Positions 35,301-42,869 are shown, numbered from the stretch's first letter. The stretch: 64,000 nt of DNA from Girardinichthys multiradiatus (GCF_021462225.1 NC_061804.1:186001-250000); one strand, 5' to 3'. The notes: a model not told the origin generated them from the sequence alone. Made by a program: numbers and translations.

Positions 35301-38300
35301 CTCCACAGGGTCAATATACACGGCCGGGCTGCTATAGCCAAACCTTTGGTCACTCATGCCAATGCCAAACGTTGGTTTCAATGGTGCAAGGAGCACAAAT
35401 CTTGGGCTGTGGACAATGTGAAACATGTATTGTTCTCTGATGAGTCCACCTTTACTGTTTTCCCCACATCCAGGAGAGTTACGGTGTGGAGAAGCCCCAA
35501 AGAAGCGTACCACCCAAACTGTTGCATGCCCAGAGTGAAGCATGGGAGTGGATCAGTGATGGTTTGGGCTGCCATATCATGGCATTCCCTTGGCCCAATA
35601 CTTGTGCTAGATGGGCGGGTCACTGCCAAGGACTACCGAACCATTCTTGAGGACCATGTGCATCCAATGGTTCAAACATTGTATCCTGAAGGCGGTGCCG
35701 TGTATCAGGATGACAATGCACCAATACACACAGCAAGACTGGTGAAAGATTGGTTTGATGAACATGAAAGTGAAGTTGAACATCTCCCATGGCCTGCACA
35801 GTCACCAGATCTAAATATTATTGAGCCACTTTGGGGTGTTTTGGAGGAGCGGGTCAGGAAATGTTTTCCTCCACCAGTATCACGTAGTGACCTGGCCACT
35901 ATCCTGCAAGAAGAATGGCTTAAAATCCCTCTGACCACTGTGCAGGACTTGTAGATGTCATTCCCAAGAAGAATTGATGCTGTATCGGCTGCAAAAGGAG
36001 GCCCTACACCATACTAATAAATTATTGTGGTCTAAAACCAGGTGTTTCACTTTCATTGTCCAACCCCTATAGATGTCATTATGGACTCAGCTAAAGTCTG
36101 TTTCCCATGTACAAATCAAGTTTTAGCATTGTAATTTGATCCTCTGTTATTAATCTTACGGTTTCTTTATTTTCCTGTAATGTTTAAATTTTAAGCATTA
36201 CAGGAAAATAAAGAAACAGTAACATTTAAGGCTTAATTGTTACTGTTTCTTCTTTTGATGTATTGCTTGTCTTTTATATCTGTGTTCCTCTCTTGCTCTC
36301 GGTGGAAAACATACACATTTTCTCTCTCTCCCTCCCTGCTGATCCCTGCTTCTGCTTTTTGTCTGTATTTTTCTCAGAGCCTCGCTTTGCATATCCTCCA
36401 AACTGGTAAATTATGGATTTGATCAGCTGGACTCTCAACGTAATTGATCAAATTTCTTTTCAACAGGAAGACAGGGTAAAGGAGAACCTCTTGTCCAGAC
36501 GGGACGTTCTTCTCTGGAAACACAATGGATTCTTGGCAGCAGTGGAAGATTGTGTTCCTGACTACGATGTCGGTCGAGGACGTAGAAAATGTGTACATAT
36601 TTGGACTTTTGATAACAGGATTTCTGCTTTCTGGAGTTGGTGGTTACCTGGCTTATCGAGTGATTTGCAGAACGTGGGCGGCTGTTCAAAGCTTTCTAAA
36701 GCTGCCTGCGATGTTAGATGGAGTCTGTAGAGCGATCAACACTCAGACTGAAATGTTAAGAGAACAGAATCGCAAGCTGGACACGATTCTTAAACAGAAT
36801 CACAGCCTGGCAGCGGTTGGACTCAGAGGTTAAAGGATATAATCTTGGAGAAGTTGTACGTTCCAGATCTGCAGAAAGTACCAGAAATTTGGCTATTTGG
36901 ATTCACAATTGAGACACACCAGTAAAACTCTTAAGTTGGTTGGAAATTCACAACTGCCTGAACCACAACATTTATTGTTTTTCTAAATCTGGCGTCCCAA
37001 CGTGGCCATGGCAACTTCTGCTAACTGGCTATTGACAAAATATCTCTTTAATGTTATATAAACACGACGCTCTTCCCCAGCACTCCCCTACCAGCTGTGT
37101 GCTGATAGGACAATGATTGATAAAACTTCCACCTCTCTTCTCAAGGACAATGATGCTTCTATCAGTGTTGACAGACTAATTCTTGCAAACACACTCAGAC
37201 TTATATATTCACACCGTCAAGTTTCCACCGTACCCTTGCTGAATCTTTAGTTATGTGTGTGTTGCTTACCCCTGCTGAGTTTTTTTGTACTATTTCACTC
37301 TATTCTGCTAAGAATAGAGTCTGAAATATGATTTTTTTTCCAACTTACTTTACCTAAATGTCTGATTTCATTACTTTTCATAGATCTTCAGATTTCTCAG
37401 AAGGATTACCATCAAAAGGCAAATATTATTAATATTTAATTAGTTTTTCATTGATTTTTAGTTTTATCAGAAGGATTACCAGCGAAAACCAAATATTATT
37501 AGTAATTTGAAAACAACTGCCTCATACCAGCGACCTCAAGGATTAATATTGTAATTTTTCTTCTAGCACCAGATGAATTCCTTACCACAGAGGACTTAAT
37601 GAGCTAATTACTTCTATTAGAAAGATTGGAGTAGAACCAGCTCTTACCAAGGATTATTAATGTCATTTGATTTGTTTGTCTGTGTTTGATTTTCTGTATC
37701 ATTGTAATGTTTTTCCTCATGTACATCACTTTGAGTGCCTTGTTGCTGAAAAGCGCTTTATAAATAAACTTGACTTCCGTTAATTATCTGTGAAATATTT
37801 CCAGTCAGTTTGTGTATAGCTGGTGCCTTACGAATACAGGTACGCACTAATTTTAATTCAGTTCAATTCAGTTTGATATATATAGCACCAATTGACAACA
37901 CGTCGTCTCAAGGCTCTTCACAAAAAGTTAGGAATGGTGCGGGTTGTTGGGGAGGTCAGATTAAACTACTGAGTGTTAGAGTTTTGGCATTTTACAGAGG
38001 GATATGTGTAGGGGTACTAAGTAAAATAAACTGATACATTTTGTCCACGTAGAGCCCACAGATGGTCATTGTTATACTAAAAACCACAATGACTGGGATA
38101 CCTCTCTCTGTCAGAATGATTATAACCATTGGAAAAGAGAAGGGGTCATACAGGTAGCAGAAATAGAGGGTGTGTTTAAACAGGTTTCAACTGGTATAAA
38201 CAGGGTTAAACTAGCTGGTTTAAATGGGTATAAACATGTATGCAGAGGTGTGAACGGATATAAATTCATGTACAGAAGTATAAAATGTGTTACCTCCTTT

Positions 38301-38749
38301 TCCTCCTCTGTCAGCTTCTTCTCCACCTCCCTCAGGTAGTCATCATCAAACTCCACTCCTCTGGATGCCTCCTCGTCTTTCAGCTCAGAGTATGAATCGT
38401 CCTGCAGGACATCAACCTGGTCCTGATGCTCTTTCTCCTCTTGCTCCTTTTCACCATGTTGCTGGTCCTTCTCCTTCTGCCCTCCCCCCCTCGTCTCCCT
38501 CTCTGTGTCTACGCTGTCAGATATTCTGTCTGGTATTTTTGGGGGAAACTCATCTGAACCTGAAGCGTCCTTTTGGCTCTCTTCCCTCTTGTCTCCACCA
38601 TCCTCTTTCCTCTCCTCCTGTTCATCCTCTGTGGTGTTTGAAGTCTCGATGCTCTCCTGGCAGTCAAAGAAGTCCTCTTCATCCTCCTCAGGTCCTCCTG
38701 GTTGTTGAGCTGCTCCGGCACCTCCCTGCTCTCCTCCTCGGCTGCTCAT
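11230..38749 (-). CDS. ttc1: Tetratricopeptide repeat protein 1
   Basis: TTC1 is a small cytosolic TPR adaptor; published partners of the family include Hsp90, Ras and a G-alpha subunit. Seven coding exons on the - strand (38749-38294, 29995-29935, 20303-20191, 14598-14562, 14471-14323, 13956-13902, 11369-11230) join with matching phases into 336 codons plus TGA. Residues 1-150 are acidic and low-complexity ([15 protein letters not shown]), ending in [22 protein letters not shown] units follow from about residue 155: [41 protein letters not shown], then [20 protein letters not shown] and [13 protein letters not shown]. The C-terminus reads [17 protein letters not shown] and [13 protein letters not shown]. 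All introns are GT-AG. The 27.5-kb span is almost entirely transposon-filled introns, yet no coding break was seen. Confidence 0.93.
11721..12990 (-). mobile_element. Tc1-like DD36E transposon, copy 1 (complete)
   Basis: 1,270 bp flanked by TA on both sides, with TIRs starting caggggttggacaatgaaa at 11721 and cagaggttggacaatgaaac (complement) at 12990. It encodes an uninterrupted transposase on the - strand. Confidence 0.93.
11773..12804 (-). CDS. Tc1-like transposase, intact (343 aa)
   Basis: Catalyses cut-and-paste transposition at TA sites. An N-terminal paired-like helix-turn-helix (residues about 1-110: [37 protein letters not shown]) with an AT-hook-like GRKRKLSE linker is followed by the DDE domain: LFSDEST (first Asp), [17 protein letters not shown] (second Asp) and [14 protein letters not shown] (Glu). 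I count 36 residues between the second Asp and the Glu, unlike the 34 of Sleeping Beauty-type elements. The length is normal for Tc1 transposases, and no stop or frameshift is present. It lies in TTC1 intron 7, in the same orientation as TTC1. Confidence 0.93.
   Translation of the reverse strand: MGDIPEFKRGQIVGTRLAGTSVTKTASLCDVSRATVSRVMSAYHQEGRTTSNRINCGRKRKLSERDVQVLTWIASKKHKTTAAQITAELNVHLNSPVSTRTVHQELHRVNIHGRAAIAKPLVTHANAKRWFQWCKERKSWAVDNVKHVLFSDESTFTLFPTSGRVTVWRSPKEAYHSDCCMPRVKHGGGSVMVWAAISWHSLGPILVLDGRVTAKDYRTILEDHVHPMVQTLYPEGGAVYQDDNAPIHTARLVKDWFDEHESEVEHLPWPAQSPDLNIIEPLWGVLEERVRKHFPPPVSRSDLATILQEEWLKIPLTTVQDLYMSFPRQIDAVLAVKGGPTPY
12991..13901. other. Right part of the Harbinger-like element and TTC1 intron 7 sequence
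   Basis: No gene seen. The ORF at 13454-13744 has no recognisable domain and appears to be transposon spacer. Confidence 0.4.
13902..13956 (-). CDS. ttc1: TTC1 exon 7
   Basis: 55 bp after CCCCCAG, ending ATCG|GTACGT, encoding [18 protein letters not shown]. Confidence 0.92.
14323..14471 (-). CDS. ttc1: TTC1 exon 6
   Basis: 149 bp between ACCATAG and ATG|GTGAGT, encoding [20 protein letters not shown] and [18 protein letters not shown] to RRACM, the third TPR. Intron 5 is only 90 bp. Confidence 0.93.
14562..14598 (-). CDS. ttc1: TTC1 exon 5 (37 bp)
   Basis: Micro-exon between TTTGCAG and GAG|GTGAGT, encoding [12 protein letters not shown]. Its phase fits exons 4 and 6. Confidence 0.9.
14600..15060. 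other. AT-rich TTC1 intron 4 sequence
   Basis: No gene, RNA or repeat recognised. It contains several loosely repeated 'gttagc/ttagcattgta' blocks. Confidence 0.4.
15190..15606 (+). mobile_element. LINE endonuclease scrap joined to an L2 3' tail
   Basis: At about 15210-15360 the + strand gives [11 protein letters not shown] and then [14 protein letters not shown] endonuclease motifs in shifting frames. From 15369 it is the L2/Maui 3' tail (aacatgctcatccgggagga to gcgctatataaataaaactg plus aattgaatt repeats). The junction implies a rearranged or doubly truncated insertion. Confidence 0.6.
15688..15724 (+). repeat. (ATCA)n tetranucleotide microsatellite
   Basis: About seven tandem tcaa/atca units. 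It adjoins a 'tttgtatagcactttacaac' block that looks like an inverted LINE tail. Confidence 0.8.
15725..16110 (-). repeat. Degenerate dispersed repeats and (AT)n tract
   Basis: Includes an (at)n tract at about 15880-15902 and a 'cagctctttatcaagaccaa / gcgctttacgctacaatcag' block typical of fish interspersed repeats. No coding signal. Confidence 0.4.
16111..16680. other. TTC1 intron 4 sequence, no gene seen
   Basis: AT-rich; ORFs in this stretch have no recognisable domain or codon structure. Confidence 0.4.
16681..16965 (+). repeat. Degenerate dispersed repeat (copy A)
   Basis: Reads 'aaaaagcaggaccttatag', 'ctactggaagcaactagag', 'gggagttacaatagtgaagt', a block order shared loosely with 30545-30735. 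I recognise it as a teleost interspersed repeat but cannot name the family. Confidence 0.4.
17455..18723 (+). mobile_element. Tc1-like DD36E transposon, copy 2
   Basis: TIRs caggggtaggacaataaaac (17455) and complement ending ccaacccctg (18723), flanked by TA at 17453-17454 and 18724-18725. Same family as the copies at 11.7 and 34.8 kb, inserted into a LINE. Confidence 0.92.
17641..18671 (+). pseudogene. Tc1-like transposase, one-base frameshift
   Basis: Frame 1 (17641-18264) carries the helix-turn-helix half and the first catalytic Asp; frame 2 (18219-18671) carries [12 protein letters not shown] and [11 protein letters not shown]. The shift is explained by loss of one C from a CCC run at about 18241-18243, by comparison with the other two copies. 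DD36E spacing is the same as in copy 1. Confidence 0.9.
20191..20303 (-). CDS. ttc1: TTC1 exon 4
   Basis: 113 bp after CTGCAG, ending CTG|GTAGGG. It encodes [19 protein letters not shown] and [14 protein letters not shown], the end of the first and start of the second TPR. Confidence 0.93.
20304..20863. other. TTC1 intron 3 sequence, no gene seen
   Basis: Host-like intronic sequence between exon 4 and a Tc1 insertion; no coding or RNA signal recognised. Confidence 0.4.
20952..21203 (+). mobile_element. 5'-truncated LINE scrap inside the Tc1 element
   Basis: Nearly identical to 19886-20137 (aggattcttcataaaatgaa, then the aggagatccttcctgcccac block and the gggattaataaagtattttt tail). It interrupts the Tc1 subterminal region. 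Confidence 0.82.
21378..22281 (-). pseudogene. Tc1-like transposase fragment
   Basis: The - strand reads [19 protein letters not shown] and [19 protein letters not shown] (helix-turn-helix), then [14 protein letters not shown] (first Asp) and [19 protein letters not shown], where the catalytic Glu is Lys. The region between the second Asp and this motif is frameshifted. N-terminal coding resumes beyond the provirus at about 29447. Confidence 0.78.
22282..22798 (+). repeat. ERV1 5' LTR
   Basis: Starts tgttggaataattgaataaa and ends gtttaaacctgaca. Contains gataataaaagaaagg, a likely poly(A) signal region. The last 370 bp are nearly identical to the other LTR; the first 145 bp are clearly diverged. 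Confidence 0.9.
22805..22822 (+). other. ERV1 primer binding site, tRNA-Tyr-like
   Basis: Six bases after the LTR, tggtcctttcgagctgga resembles the complement of a vertebrate tRNA-Tyr 3' end (allowing one extra T and one C-to-T change). Assignment is from memory of tRNA-Tyr. Confidence 0.45.
22823..24600 (+). other. ERV1 leader and unreadable gag region
   Basis: AT-rich sequence with many stops in all frames. Leader-like sequence occurs to about 23000; no capsid or zinc-knuckle motif could be read. Confidence 0.4.
24640..26800 (+). pseudogene. ERV1 pol remnant (protease end, RT, integrase)
   Basis: Protease/RT-linker-like sequence at about 24690-24850 is followed by RT N-terminal coding (ORF 25042-25281) and a 226-codon frame (25281-25961) with the catalytic [10 protein letters not shown] and [12 protein letters not shown] zinc-binding and catalytic-core integrase remnant occurs at 26340-26560 ([23 protein letters not shown]). 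Palm motifs between 25200 and 25280 are missing, and multiple stops are present. The locus is non-functional. Confidence 0.82.
27051..28802 (+). pseudogene. ERV1 envelope remnant
   Basis: A degenerate surface-subunit region from an ATG at 27051 is broken by many stops. The transmembrane part is readable: [13 protein letters not shown] (about 28215), [20 protein letters not shown] with a CX6CC motif (about 28345-28410), then ORF 28377-28802 with a hydrophobic membrane segment ([20 protein letters not shown]) and an acidic tail. It clearly belongs to the same envelope family as the provirus at 44.5-55.9 kb. Confidence 0.8.
28936..29446 (+). repeat. ERV1 3' LTR
   Basis: Starts tgttggaatattgaatatag immediately after a purine tract (acagggggaaa) and ends ctgaca. 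It differs from the 5' LTR at about two positions across the last 370 bp. Confidence 0.9.
29935..29995 (-). CDS. ttc1: TTC1 exon 3
   Basis: 61 bp between TTTCAG and GAG|GTGAGT, encoding [20 protein letters not shown]. The last base starts a split Asp codon completed by exon 4. Confidence 0.92.
30325..30500 (+). pseudogene. L2-type LINE coding fragment
   Basis: [20 protein letters not shown] followed by [20 protein letters not shown] and LQLVQNAA match the post-RT region of L2-type LINE polymerases. Short and isolated. Confidence 0.6.
30545..30735 (+). repeat. Degenerate dispersed repeat (copy B)
   Basis: Shares the block order of 16681-16965 (agaattttatattggacttg; gccagtggaggcagcaaag; gtgatatgctcgtacttgc). 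Confidence 0.4.
30940..31135 (+). mobile_element. RTE (Rex3-like) LINE 3' end
   Basis: The + strand frame reads [20 protein letters not shown], then [15 protein letters not shown] and LLPPRPGPG before TAA, the C-terminus of fish RTE-type polymerases, followed by an 'agcggaagacgacgagtacg' tail. GC-rich against its AT-rich neighbours. Confidence 0.75.
31140..32170. other. TTC1 intron 2 sequence, no gene seen
   Basis: AT-rich. A tRNA-SINE-like B-box match (GGTTTGAATCC, - strand, about 31445-31460) is the only feature noted. Confidence 0.4.
32177..33264. mobile_element. Non-autonomous DNA transposon with TA duplication (pogo-like MITE)
   Basis: Termini ccgtattttccgcactataa and its complement (ending gtgcggaaaatacgg) are flanked by TA at 32175-32176 and 33265-33266. 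The 1,088-bp interior has no transposase. Subterminal blocks (cttgtaatccgg; ataatccggtgcgcctta) repeat the end motif. TA duplication suggests the Tc1/mariner superfamily; pogo is my best guess. Confidence 0.7.
33330..33960 (+). pseudogene. Possible L1-type LINE 3' fragment
   Basis: Frames at 33400-33660 resemble the C-terminal region of L1/Tx1 polymerases ([18 protein letters not shown] order and [14 protein letters not shown]), followed by a low-complexity 'gggttgggctgggactcctg' 3' UTR. Heavily decayed. Confidence 0.4.
34540..34797 (+). pseudogene. L2-type LINE RT fragment
   Basis: One frame reads [12 protein letters not shown], a stop, then [15 protein letters not shown], matching the L2 RT block seen at 9121-9190. 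Tc1 copy 3 is inserted right after it. Confidence 0.6.
34800..36069 (+). mobile_element. Tc1-like DD36E transposon, copy 3
   Basis: Left TIR caggggttggacaatgaaac at 34800 after TA; right TIR ends at 36069 before TA (36070-36071) with its last base changed. Full length, 1,270 bp. Confidence 0.92.
34986..36017 (+). pseudogene. Tc1-like transposase with late nonsense codon
   Basis: The frame is continuous for 322 codons with the DD36E triad intact ([30 protein letters not shown]). A TAG at 35952-35954 removes the last 21 residues; sequence beyond it matches the other copies to TAA 36015-36017. The DDE core is unaffected, so whether the truncated protein is active cannot be judged from sequence. 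Confidence 0.9.
36161..36217. repeat. Perfect 22-bp-arm hairpin
   Basis: Arms 36161-36182 and 36196-36217 are exact reverse complements (starting gtttctttattttcctg), with a 13-nt AT-rich loop. The loop edges (tttaaa/ttttaag) extend the pairing imperfectly. Confidence 0.9.
36413..36836 (+). pseudogene. Small membrane/coiled-coil ORF, unrecognised, one frameshift
   Basis: I do not recognise this protein. A first frame from ATG 36413 ([30 protein letters not shown]) shifts at about 36568-36575 into the frame of 36525-36833. That frame has a hydrophobic segment ([20 protein letters not shown]) and a C-terminal heptad-like helix ([20 protein letters not shown]), ending LAAVGLRG before TAA. It precedes about 950 bp of AT-rich sequence ending in a LINE-like tail at about 37780, so it may be ORF1-like coding of a retroelement or a gene piece moved by a LINE. 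Confidence 0.5.
36837..37785 (+). mobile_element. AT-rich 3' region with LINE-type tail
   Basis: Ends 'catgtacatcactttgagtg / ccttgttgctgaaaagcgct / ttataaataaact', related to the tail at 333-380. It includes an imperfect direct duplication of about 45 bp ('agaaggattaccatcaaaag' at about 37400 and 'agaaggattaccagcgaaaa' at about 37470). Confidence 0.55.
37835..38175 (-). mobile_element. Inverted L2/Maui 3' tail
   Basis: On the - strand it matches 59815-59930 ('gaccccttctcttttccaat', 'gaggtatccca', 'caatgaccat') and the terminal 'gccttgagacgacgtgttgt' block. It ends about 120 bp from TTC1 exon 2. Confidence 0.7.
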
Positions 38750-38756
38750 CCTGAAG
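38294..38756 (-). CDS. ttc1: TTC1 exon 2 (start codon, acidic N-terminus)
   Basis: ATG at 38749-38747 begins 152 codons to the donor GAG|GTAACA. On the - strand 'tttcattttcag'-like sequence (TTTCATTTCAG) precedes CTTCAGGATG, so the exon probably starts at 38756 and the first exon is non-coding. Confidence 0.9.
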
Positions 38757-39235
38757 CTGAAATGAAACCTTCACTCACACCGACACCACCAGCTGAAGGT
38801 CAGATAAACATCAGAGCAGAGGCAGACTAGACCTGTCTCCAAGCCAGTAATCAGCTGATTGTTCTGACCAGTGCTTCCTGTTTCTCTGCAGCTCTCTTCT
38901 GATTGGCTGAAGCGTGAAACCGGTAATTTCAGGCGTTTTTCTTTCAAAACCAAACTCTGTTCACACCATGTCTGACCCGTTTAAACCATTAACCCTTCAT
39001 CATCTTTATTAATGAAGCAGCAGGTCCTCTGATGACGTGGTACAGAAGGTTTTATGCCTGTTTTGATCAGCATCAACCTCTGACTGACAGAAGCTACATG
39101 CTAACAGCTAACTACAGCTGATGTACGACACCGTGACGTCAGCGACCTGGATTAGACTGATGTCGTCGTCGTGACGTGTCTCAGCCGGTTAAACTGATTA
39201 AACAACTGAAAAGTACTGATTTTATTCTGTCTCAC

Positions 39236-39285
39236 CTGAAAACAGCTCACAGCCAACCAGACAAACACGTGACTTCCGGGTTAAG
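39236..39285 (-). promoter_or_regulatory. TTC1 non-coding first exon and core promoter sites
   Basis: On the - strand, CTGTTTTCAG|GTGAGACAG gives a good donor at 39235/39236, matching the acceptor just before the TTC1 ATG at 38756. Immediately upstream lie an ETS-type site (CCGGAAGT, 39272-39279) and an adjoining E-box CACGTG (39266-39271), a common arrangement in TATA-less housekeeping promoters. The transcription start is inferred, not seen. Confidence 0.55.
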
Positions 39286-39289
39286 GCTC

Positions 39290-39900
39290 TTCTTCAAAGA
39301 GCCTTGACTGTAGGCAGAGTCGCTAGCGCCTCCTACTGGAAACCAAGTGACCTTTTTTATAAACGCCATAAAGTATGCATATGTTTTAAATTTACAAATT
39401 TACAAAGAACAAAAAAAAAAAGGAAGATAATACTCAGCTGGGCATATGTTAGACACAGCATAATAAATTAAAATACACGTTTCCAAAAAGGAGATAAACT
39501 TAAATGCACTTTTAGACTTCACAAAAGTAAGGACTTATGAAACATATTTAGCTCATTCTTCCAGTGTATTGAATTTGAGCTGGTTTTAAAGACCTGACAT
39601 TTATGTATGTAATGTTTGACTAATCAAAATTTTTTATTTATACCTGTAGTGGCAATTCCATTGTTTATTAAATCAAATATTCAACACCAAAGATCAACAA
39701 GCGACTACAGCACTGTGGGTGTATTTCATACGCATGCAAAAAAGTTCAAAACTTTTAGAGGTTGCTTCTTACGGCTCATTTATAACTCCCATAAATAACA
39801 CAAGAAATAAATACAAAATAACCACCATTAACTTTAGCTATACTCAAAATAATAAAGACTAAGTAGCTCCAACACTCTGGCCCCTAATTGTGCATAAAAT
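39290..39900. other. TTC1 upstream region, no gene seen
   Basis: AT-rich flanking sequence with a poly(A) run at 39411-39420. No coding signal recognised. Confidence 0.4.
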
Positions 39901-40029
39901 CCCAATAACTTTAAAGTTCTTTCAAAGAGGAGCTATTCCTTCAAAAATTGTCCTTTACTCAGTTTAATAACGTCACTCTTTCATTATGATGCTTCCAGCA
40001 GTAAAATAAGTTTTGTCACTGGTCTTTCC

Positions 40030-40995
40030 AAATCACTAGTCTTCGTTTGTAGTCGCACAGAATGCCCTAAACCCTTTGCATTCTGGGTAACACTTAAGAC
40101 TTTTGCCATCATCCACAATCCTTTTAGTCTTTGTCCATTTTTGTCTTTGTTCCATCAGGGATAACTACTCAGAAAGCCATCTTTTCCAGAAAACCTCTGC
40201 CATGTACTGAACCTGTTTACACCTTTTCCTAACATGAAGATCCCCTTGGTCAAACAGTCCTGGTGGCAAAACTGGTTTGTTTGTATAGCTTCCACTTCAC
40301 AGAAAATTGTTTGAAGTCCTTCATCATCCAAAACTTGTTCTTTAAGGACTGAGACTAAAATACACCTTATGGAACGAATCAGATGCTCCCAGACACCACC
40401 ATGGTGAGAAGCAGCCCCGGTGATGTTAACGTTCCATTTGGTGCCATCCTGAACAAAGGCATTTTAAATTTTAGCATGATTCAGTTCAGCCAAGCTCTCT
40501 TTCAACTCTCGATTTGCACCCACAACATTTGTGGCATTATCGGATCTAATGGATTAAACAGGGCCTCATGTACAGATGAACCACTGGGTTGCATTTATAC
40601 AGGAATCTGTATGAAACGTGTATGCAACTTCCACATGTACTGCACAACTGGTCAAACAAGTACAAAGAAATCCATACCTTTTAAGGAGACTTCTTCTCTT
40701 TTTAAAACTTATGGGCCCAAAACAGTCCACTCCTACTTTTGTGAAAGGAGCGGTGTCTGGCAGGACTTTCTATTCTGGCAGATCTGCCATCTTTTGTCCA
40801 ACAAGTCTTCCTCTGTAGCATCCAACACTGAGTCAAGTTTGTAAAGAGAACTTCCTTTAGAGACTGCTTTGAGACCATTGCTATTTCAGTTCCAAAAGGC
40901 TGTTGTTGTACATAATGAATAATAGCTTGCCCTGCTTTGGCCAAGTCTTCTGGAGCAAGATGTTCTCCTTTCAGAGTGCTTTTAAATCTTTCCAT
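40030..40995 (-). pseudogene. BEL/Pao integrase remnant
   Basis: N-terminal linker ORF 40702-40995 (KAGQAIIHYVQQQPFGTEIA) is followed by core and C-terminal motifs in several frames, including HHRGCFSPWWCLGASDS-like sequence at about 40370-40420 and VQYMAEVFWKRWLSE at about 40165-40215. Confidence 0.65.
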
Positions 40996-41097
40996 TCTCC
41001 TTTCCTTATTTCTTTCTTTTGATTTTCCAGATTATTGTTATCCAGGTCTGTGACAGCAAACTTTTTCTATTTTGTACCAAACACACCAGAGTCTCCT

Positions 41098-42515
41098 TTA
41101 ACCGCGAAACAGAGGTTTAAGCTTTGGCCACGATGAGAAGTAATGAATCACATAGTCAGGAGCATTTTGAGATTCCTTCACAATAACACTCACTGTTGGA
41201 TCTTTATTGACCTCTGGGTCATCTGCAGATATTTCAGGCTGATCCACACCAGTTAAGGCCATTCCTCCTCTGACTTGAAGAGAAATCCTGGTCCATTTAT
41301 CCACCTCCTGCATTTGTGGAACTCTTCAGCTCTCATACCTCTGGACGCATCATCATCTGCAGGGTTCTCCTTGGAGGAGACATGTCTCCACTGATTTATA
41401 TCTGTCGCTTCTCGAATGACAGAGATTATGTTTGCAACAAAGGTATTAAACCTTCTGGTTTCATTGGAGATATATTTCAGTACTGTCATACTATCAGTCC
41501 AGAAAACAACCAATTAAAGCACTGCTTGGAAAGAGAGTGGGGGATCGCTTCATCTCACTTCAAATGTTTTCGAGAAAGTTCTTCTAACAACAGTTTAACT
41601 GGCGTACTGAAGGGAACCACCATTCCCAAAGGATCATACAGTGAACTAACAACAGATGAAATGCCCCTACTGGTCTGTGGACAATCCTGCACAGAGGTTC
41701 TGAACTTGAACTTATCAGTTTCAATGCTCCACTGAAAACCCAGTGCTATTTCCATTTCGAGTTGATCTGTATCCATATCCAGATTGTTGATTTCCTTTGC
41801 TCTCCTTTCCTTGGGACTGACATAAGCACTATGTGACTGTTGCTGGTCAATAGTGAAAGCTTGAATCCTCCTTTAGTGCAGATATCAGTCAGCCTCTTCA
41901 CCATGTGCACTGCATCTTCTTCTGAAGCAAGCGGTTTTAAACAGTCATCCACATAAAAGTTACCTTTGATTGTTTCAACCACTTCAGCTGGAAATTGCTG
42001 AGCATGATCATCTGCTGTTCACTGCAGGACAATGAGTTTGTAAGATCAGGTCCTGTAGAAACTGGTTGTTCAATCATGCTCTTTTATCTGTTGTTCCACA
42101 ATCAAATACGACTCTCAACTTGCCTTTGGTGGGATGATGCACTCCACAATGAGGAATGTACCACACCTTTCCATCACTTTTCTCATCGCCCCATCTGCAG
42201 GCGTAATTTTGGCATATCCTTGTTCTAGCATGTTGTTCACGCATGCAGTGTATTCCTCCTTGTAGTGACCATCCTTTTCAAATCTCCTTCTGAGGCTCTG
42301 GAGGAGCAGCTCTGCAACACAAACGTTATTAGGCAAGCAGGGATTTCTTGTCTTGAAAGGTAAGTCAATGTGATAATGATTTGGTCTGGTTGAGCTCTTA
42401 ACAATGTCCATGAAAGGCAGATTGTCTCTGGACATTTCCACCTGCTCCTCTGATAGTCATTAATTAAGGTCATGATTTCACGGTTTGACCAGCATTTCTT
42501 TAAGATGTTCAACAA
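41098..42515 (-). pseudogene. BEL/Pao reverse transcriptase and RNase H
   Basis: RT catalytic NFYVDDCLKPLASEEDAV lies in ORF 41746-41982; FQWSIETDKFKF and SSLYDPLGMVVPFSTPVKLL follow; RNase H-like VVFWTDSMTVLKYISNETRR with FNTFVANIISVIR occurs at 41253-41513. The order and wording are characteristic of BEL/Pao. Frames change at about 41750, 41555, 41520 and 41300. Confidence 0.8.
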
Positions 42516-42869
42516 AGATCCTATTGGCTGTTACAGCAGTACAGTTGTTTTTGTTTCTGCTGTTACTTCCAATGTGCAAGGGACCATTTATGACCCAGCC
42601 AACTTTGGTCTTCACAGCATAAGGTCCTCCATCCACACCGTTTATCAACTCCCATGGCTCTAGAACATTCCTATCATTAGTTCCACATCAGCATCAATAT
42701 TGTAGAGCTTCACAGATTTAAGATGAGGCCACTGATCAACATCTACTTGTTGAGGAAGAAGACTGGTGAAAATGGCATGGTCTTTTGATTCAAAACATCA
42801 GGATACTCCAGGAAGTCATTTACATCCAGACCAGAAACTTCCAACAAACTTATTTGTGCACTGACAATC

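Noticed and set aside
38287..38754. 155-codon + strand ORF opposite TTC1 exon 2
   Set aside because: Ser/Pro-rich shadow of the acidic TTC1 N-terminus; the - strand exon has conserved splice sites and homology.
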